From assembly GCA_964550845.1 (NCBI GenBank), contig CAZKAD010000024.1, positions 1 through 13,525 on the forward strand: a stretch of DNA of 13,525 bases, read 5' to 3'. How positions within the stretch are numbered: the stretch's first letter is position 1; every line of letters starts with the position of its first letter. Position numbers and translations under genes: made by a program. Positions 11,374 to 13,525 of the stretch are shown here, piece after piece. Source of the DNA: CAYTKU01 sp964550845 (GTDB lineage: Bacteria > Patescibacteriota > Patescibacteriia > Magasanikbacterales > UBA922). Under the pieces are notes generated by a model. That model saw nothing but the letters and a program-made list of their open reading frames with translations, was not told where the DNA came from and made no database searches.

Positions 11374-12237
11374 ATGAAAAAAATTTTTCGCTTCAGTGGA
11401 TTTTTTTTCTTCTTTCTACTCGGAGCGATTTTTGTGCAGGTAGATAGTGCAAGAGGATTTACGCTTTCTCCACTTAGGCATACAATGGTGGTAGATCCTG
11501 GAAAAACGGCAGTGGCACAAGTAGCTCTTTATAACAATGAAGATCATACACTGGAACTCGTTCCAGAAGTCGATGCATTTCGTATTCATCCAGAGAGTGG
11601 ATATGCCCAGTTTGGGGAAAGTGATGTTGCTAAATCATGGATTCATACTGATGTAGGTACTATAACTCTGGCACCTGGCGCAAAACAGATTGTAAATTTT
11701 ACCGTTACTGTTCCCCCAAACAGTCTTTCCGAATCTCACTATTTGGGTCTTTTTGTAAAAGAAAAACCAGGAAATGGTCAGATTGGAATTGGAAAGCGTC
11801 TGGGTACCCTTTTGTTTTTGCATGTCAGTGGCGATGTCCAAGAAAAAATGCAATTGCAAGATTTTTCTCTCATAGAAAAAGAGGGAAAAAAATTTTTTCA
11901 TATTCAGACACTGAACGAAGGAAGTATTCACCTTATTCCCCAAGGAAAGATGGAGTTTTTTAATCTTTTTGGGCGTAAAGTAGGAGAAGTATCAATTAAT
12001 CCTGAAGAGAGAAAAGTACTTCCGGGAGGTGTTTGGCGCACTTCCATAGAAGTTCCAAAAAATTTAGGAAGTGGAAGAATAAATTCTCACTTGTCTTTGC
12101 ACTATGGTCTCACAGATCAGGTTCTCACTGGAAGTGTACGTTTTTGGAATATACCGTGGTTTTTTATCTTTATTGCCGTAGGAGGCGTTATAATAGCAGG
12201 AAGTCTTGCCCTCTATAAAAAATTTAAAAAGGTATGA
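11374..12237 (+). CDS. Membrane-anchored surface protein resembling DUF916/DUF3324 (WxL-interacting)
   Basis: A 287-residue protein starting at ATG 11374; an in-frame TTG at 11365 is less likely. The signal peptide (about 1-27) is followed by FTLSPLRHTMVVDPGKTAVA and NNEDHTLELVPEVDAF, the opening of a DUF916-like Ig fold (about 28-145). A second Ig-like domain (about 150-245) resembles DUF3324. One membrane helix (about 252-270) and a basic tail (YKKFKKV) anchor it, with the body outside. In Firmicutes such proteins hold WxL proteins at the cell surface and bind peptidoglycan or host proteins. Here it lies 16 nt after a WxL-like gene and overlaps the next gene by 4 nt (ATGA), so the three are an operon. 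It uses TGA as stop, the only long gene here to do so. Confidence 0.65.
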   Translation: MKKIFRFSGFFFFFLLGAIFVQVDSARGFTLSPLRHTMVVDPGKTAVAQVALYNNEDHTLELVPEVDAFRIHPESGYAQFGESDVAKSWIHTDVGTITLAPGAKQIVNFTVTVPPNSLSESHYLGLFVKEKPGNGQIGIGKRLGTLLFLHVSGDVQEKMQLQDFSLIEKEGKKFFHIQTLNEGSIHLIPQGKMEFFNLFGRKVGEVSINPEERKVLPGGVWRTSIEVPKNLGSGRINSHLSLHYGLTDQVLTGSVRFWNIPWFFIFIAVGGVIIAGSLALYKKFKKV

Positions 12238-13525
12238 GAGATGAAAGACAGAAAAAAATAATTTTTTTGTGGTTGGGGATTTTTTTGGCTACGGTTCTTT
12301 TTTCTCCTTTTTTTCATGTACTCGCAGAAGATATTGATGTTACTGCTACCGTTCCATCTATTTGTGGCAATGGAGCCGTAGAAGCTGGAGAGAATTGTGA
12401 TGATAATAACACCAATAATGGGGATGGTTGCTCTTCTGTGTGCGCCAATGAAGGTGGTGGAGGAAACGGTGGTGGTGGAGGAAATCCTCCGGCAAATCCA
12501 CCACCACCGGCTGCGCAGTGTGGCAATGGAGCAGTAGAAGCAGGTGAGGAATGCGACGATGGAAATGGTATAAACAATGATTTTTGTACCAATGCCTGCA
12601 GTGTTCCTGTGTGTGGCGATGGAAATGTTCAGGGTGCAGAACAATGTGACGATGGAAATAATCAAAATGGGGATGGCTGTAGTATTGCTTGTATTGTCGA
12701 AGCCGGTCCTGTTTGTGGAAATGGAGCGGTCGAAGCTGGTGAACAGTGTGATGATGGGAATCAAGAGAACTGGGATGGTTGTTCTGCACTTTGTATCAGT
12801 GAACCTCAGCCCATATGTGGAAACAATATTCGTGAAAAAGATGAGATGTGTGATGATGGAAATGTGCTGAATGGAGATCTCTGTTCCGATCAATGTCTTG
12901 TCGTGCCACTTCCTATTTGTGCTAATAGAGAGGTAGAATTTGGAGAAAATTGTGATGATGGGAATCTCATAAATGGAGATGGTTGTTCGAATCAATGCCA
13001 GAGAGAGCCTGATCCTATCTGTGGAAATGGAAGACAAGAAAGAAATGAAGTTTGTGATGATGGAAATCTGATAAATGGAGATGGATGTAATAATCGATGT
13101 CAATTTGTGCCAATCCCCGGGACATTTTGTGGGAATGGAATAAAAGAAGCGGGTGAAGAATGTGATGATGGAAATAAAGCCGCAGGCGATGGCTGTACTG
13201 CTGCGTGTCAGTTGGAGTTAGCTGGCCAGGGACCGGTGGTCGACCCCGTTGCGCCCGATGTTCCTCTTGTGATAGATCCAATCGTGCCTGTGGAAGAATT
13301 TGTACCACCAGAAAGAATCGAGGAACCAATCCCTGCCGAAGATGTACCTCTTGGGGAGCAAATTCAAGAAGAGGTATCTCAGATCAAGCCACCTGAATTT
13401 GAAGGGAATGTACCAATACTTTCGGGAGTAAGTAAACAGCAACCGGTCGTAAAAAATATTACGGCCGTTGCACAAAATCTGGGGAAAAATATTGTGAGTA
13501 GCGCCAAATTTGTGGCTGAAGAAGT
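12234..13525 (+). CDS. Large secreted protein with eight Cys-rich DUF4215-type repeats (3' end outside window)
   Basis: The frame is open from ATG 12234 to the right edge (430 codons seen). The ATG overlaps the stop of the preceding gene. A signal peptide (about 1-31) ends VLA before ED. Eight repeats of 27 residues then follow, each CGNGxxExGExCDDGN followed by xxxGDGCxxxC, with cysteines at positions 1, 12, 23 and 27: residues 44-70, 96-122, 127-153, 161-187, 195-221, 229-255, 263-289 and 299-325. A Gly/Pro-rich insert (74-95) separates repeats 1 and 2. After 330 comes a Pro/Val/Glu-rich stalk. The pattern is that of the Myxococcus cysteine-rich repeat (DUF4215/TIGR02232), found in extracellular proteins. 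Asp- and Asn-rich loops may bind calcium. A role as adhesin or part of a surface complex with the two upstream proteins is inferred. Confidence 0.8.
   Translation, partial: MRDERQKKIIFLWLGIFLATVLFSPFFHVLAEDIDVTATVPSICGNGAVEAGENCDDNNTNNGDGCSSVCANEGGGGNGGGGGNPPANPPPPAAQCGNGAVEAGEECDDGNGINNDFCTNACSVPVCGDGNVQGAEQCDDGNNQNGDGCSIACIVEAGPVCGNGAVEAGEQCDDGNQENWDGCSALCISEPQPICGNNIREKDEMCDDGNVLNGDLCSDQCLVVPLPICANREVEFGENCDDGNLINGDGCSNQCQREPDPICGNGRQERNEVCDDGNLINGDGCNNRCQFVPIPGTFCGNGIKEAGEECDDGNKAAGDGCTAACQLELAGQGPVVDPVAPDVPLVIDPIVPVEEFVPPERIEEPIPAEDVPLGEQIQEEVSQIKPPEFEGNVPILSGVSKQQPVVKNITAVAQNLGKNIVSSAKFVAEE
12363..13208 (+). repeat. Tandem Cys-rich protein repeats, 34-residue period
   Basis: Repeats 3 to 7 start exactly 34 residues (102 bp) apart, at residues 127, 161, 195, 229 and 263; repeat 8 starts 36 residues later. 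TGTGATGATGGAAAT or a one-base variant recurs in phase at 12748, 12850, 12952, 13054 and 13162 (approximate). Repeats 4 to 8 keep the cysteines exactly while the intervening residues vary. Confidence 0.9.

Noticed and set aside
12235..12237. UGA read as glycine (genetic code 25, as in Gracilibacteria)
   Set aside because: Conserved proteins in the window are full length without internal TGA. TGA appears as a plausible stop both here, overlapping the next ATG, and in the leader peptide.
12213..13103. A 296-codon open frame on the minus strand, opposite the Cys-repeat gene
   Set aside because: Its translation is a low-complexity Ile/Ser/Thr repeat that mirrors the repeated plus-strand codons. 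The plus frame has a signal peptide, a family-type repeat and an operon context. The antisense frame is a by-product of the repeats.
12748..13176. Regular 102-bp DNA repeats as a possible CRISPR array
   Set aside because: Repeats are in a continuous coding frame, vary at the third codon position and encode a known cysteine-rich motif.

Overview
The window looks like chromosomal DNA of a Candidate Phyla Radiation (Patescibacteria) bacterium. The evidence is AT-rich compact DNA, short leaders that mostly lack Shine-Dalgarno sequences, an rpsF-ssb-rpsR operon that ends in a terminator without rplI, an S6 with a long acidic tail, and many small two-helix pilin-like proteins of the kind common in that group. 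The standard code fits: GalU, SSB, S6 and S18 are full length, their glycines are read from GGN codons, and 15 of 18 long-gene stops are TAA. The phylum call is an inference; a finer placement is not possible from this sequence.

Layout. Positions 1-40 (minus) hold the first codons of an unidentified gene. Positions 111-1178 (minus) encode an M20-family metallopeptidase. It has its own promoter just after the pilin genes (1351-1322). Between promoter and gene lies what looks like a complete leader-peptide attenuator: a 19-codon ORF containing Trp and five consecutive Thr codons, a 1:2 hairpin, a possible 2:3 antiterminator and a 3:4 terminator. I consider this the most striking find in the window.

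Positions 9162-1356 (minus) form one long run of co-directed genes: galU, a pilin-like gene, an extracellular solute-binding lipoprotein, and ten further pilin-like genes in tandem. All eleven pilin-like proteins share a signal peptide, two membrane helices and a short charged cytoplasmic loop close to WMTAxGDExKVEKAK, in the style of TrbC/VirB2 type IV secretion pilins. Their exported N- and C-terminal tails differ greatly, and several carry patterned cysteines. One member (4872-5306) has the only strong Shine-Dalgarno in the array and is followed by a large stem-loop, so it may be the major subunit.

Positions 10515-9273 (minus) are the rpsF-ssb-rpsR operon, with a consensus promoter and a clear terminator. 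Divergently, 10698-13525 (plus) is a cell-surface operon: a secreted protein with a WxL-like C-terminal domain, a membrane-anchored protein resembling DUF916/DUF3324 (WxL-interacting) proteins, and the start of a large secreted protein with eight cysteine-rich DUF4215-type repeats. The last runs off the right edge.

Taken together, the window is dominated by cell-envelope functions: a diversified pilus or secretion surface, a sugar-nucleotide enzyme and sugar-binding-type lipoprotein encoded with it, and a separate adhesin-like surface complex. A peptidase is placed under what looks like amino-acid-responsive control.
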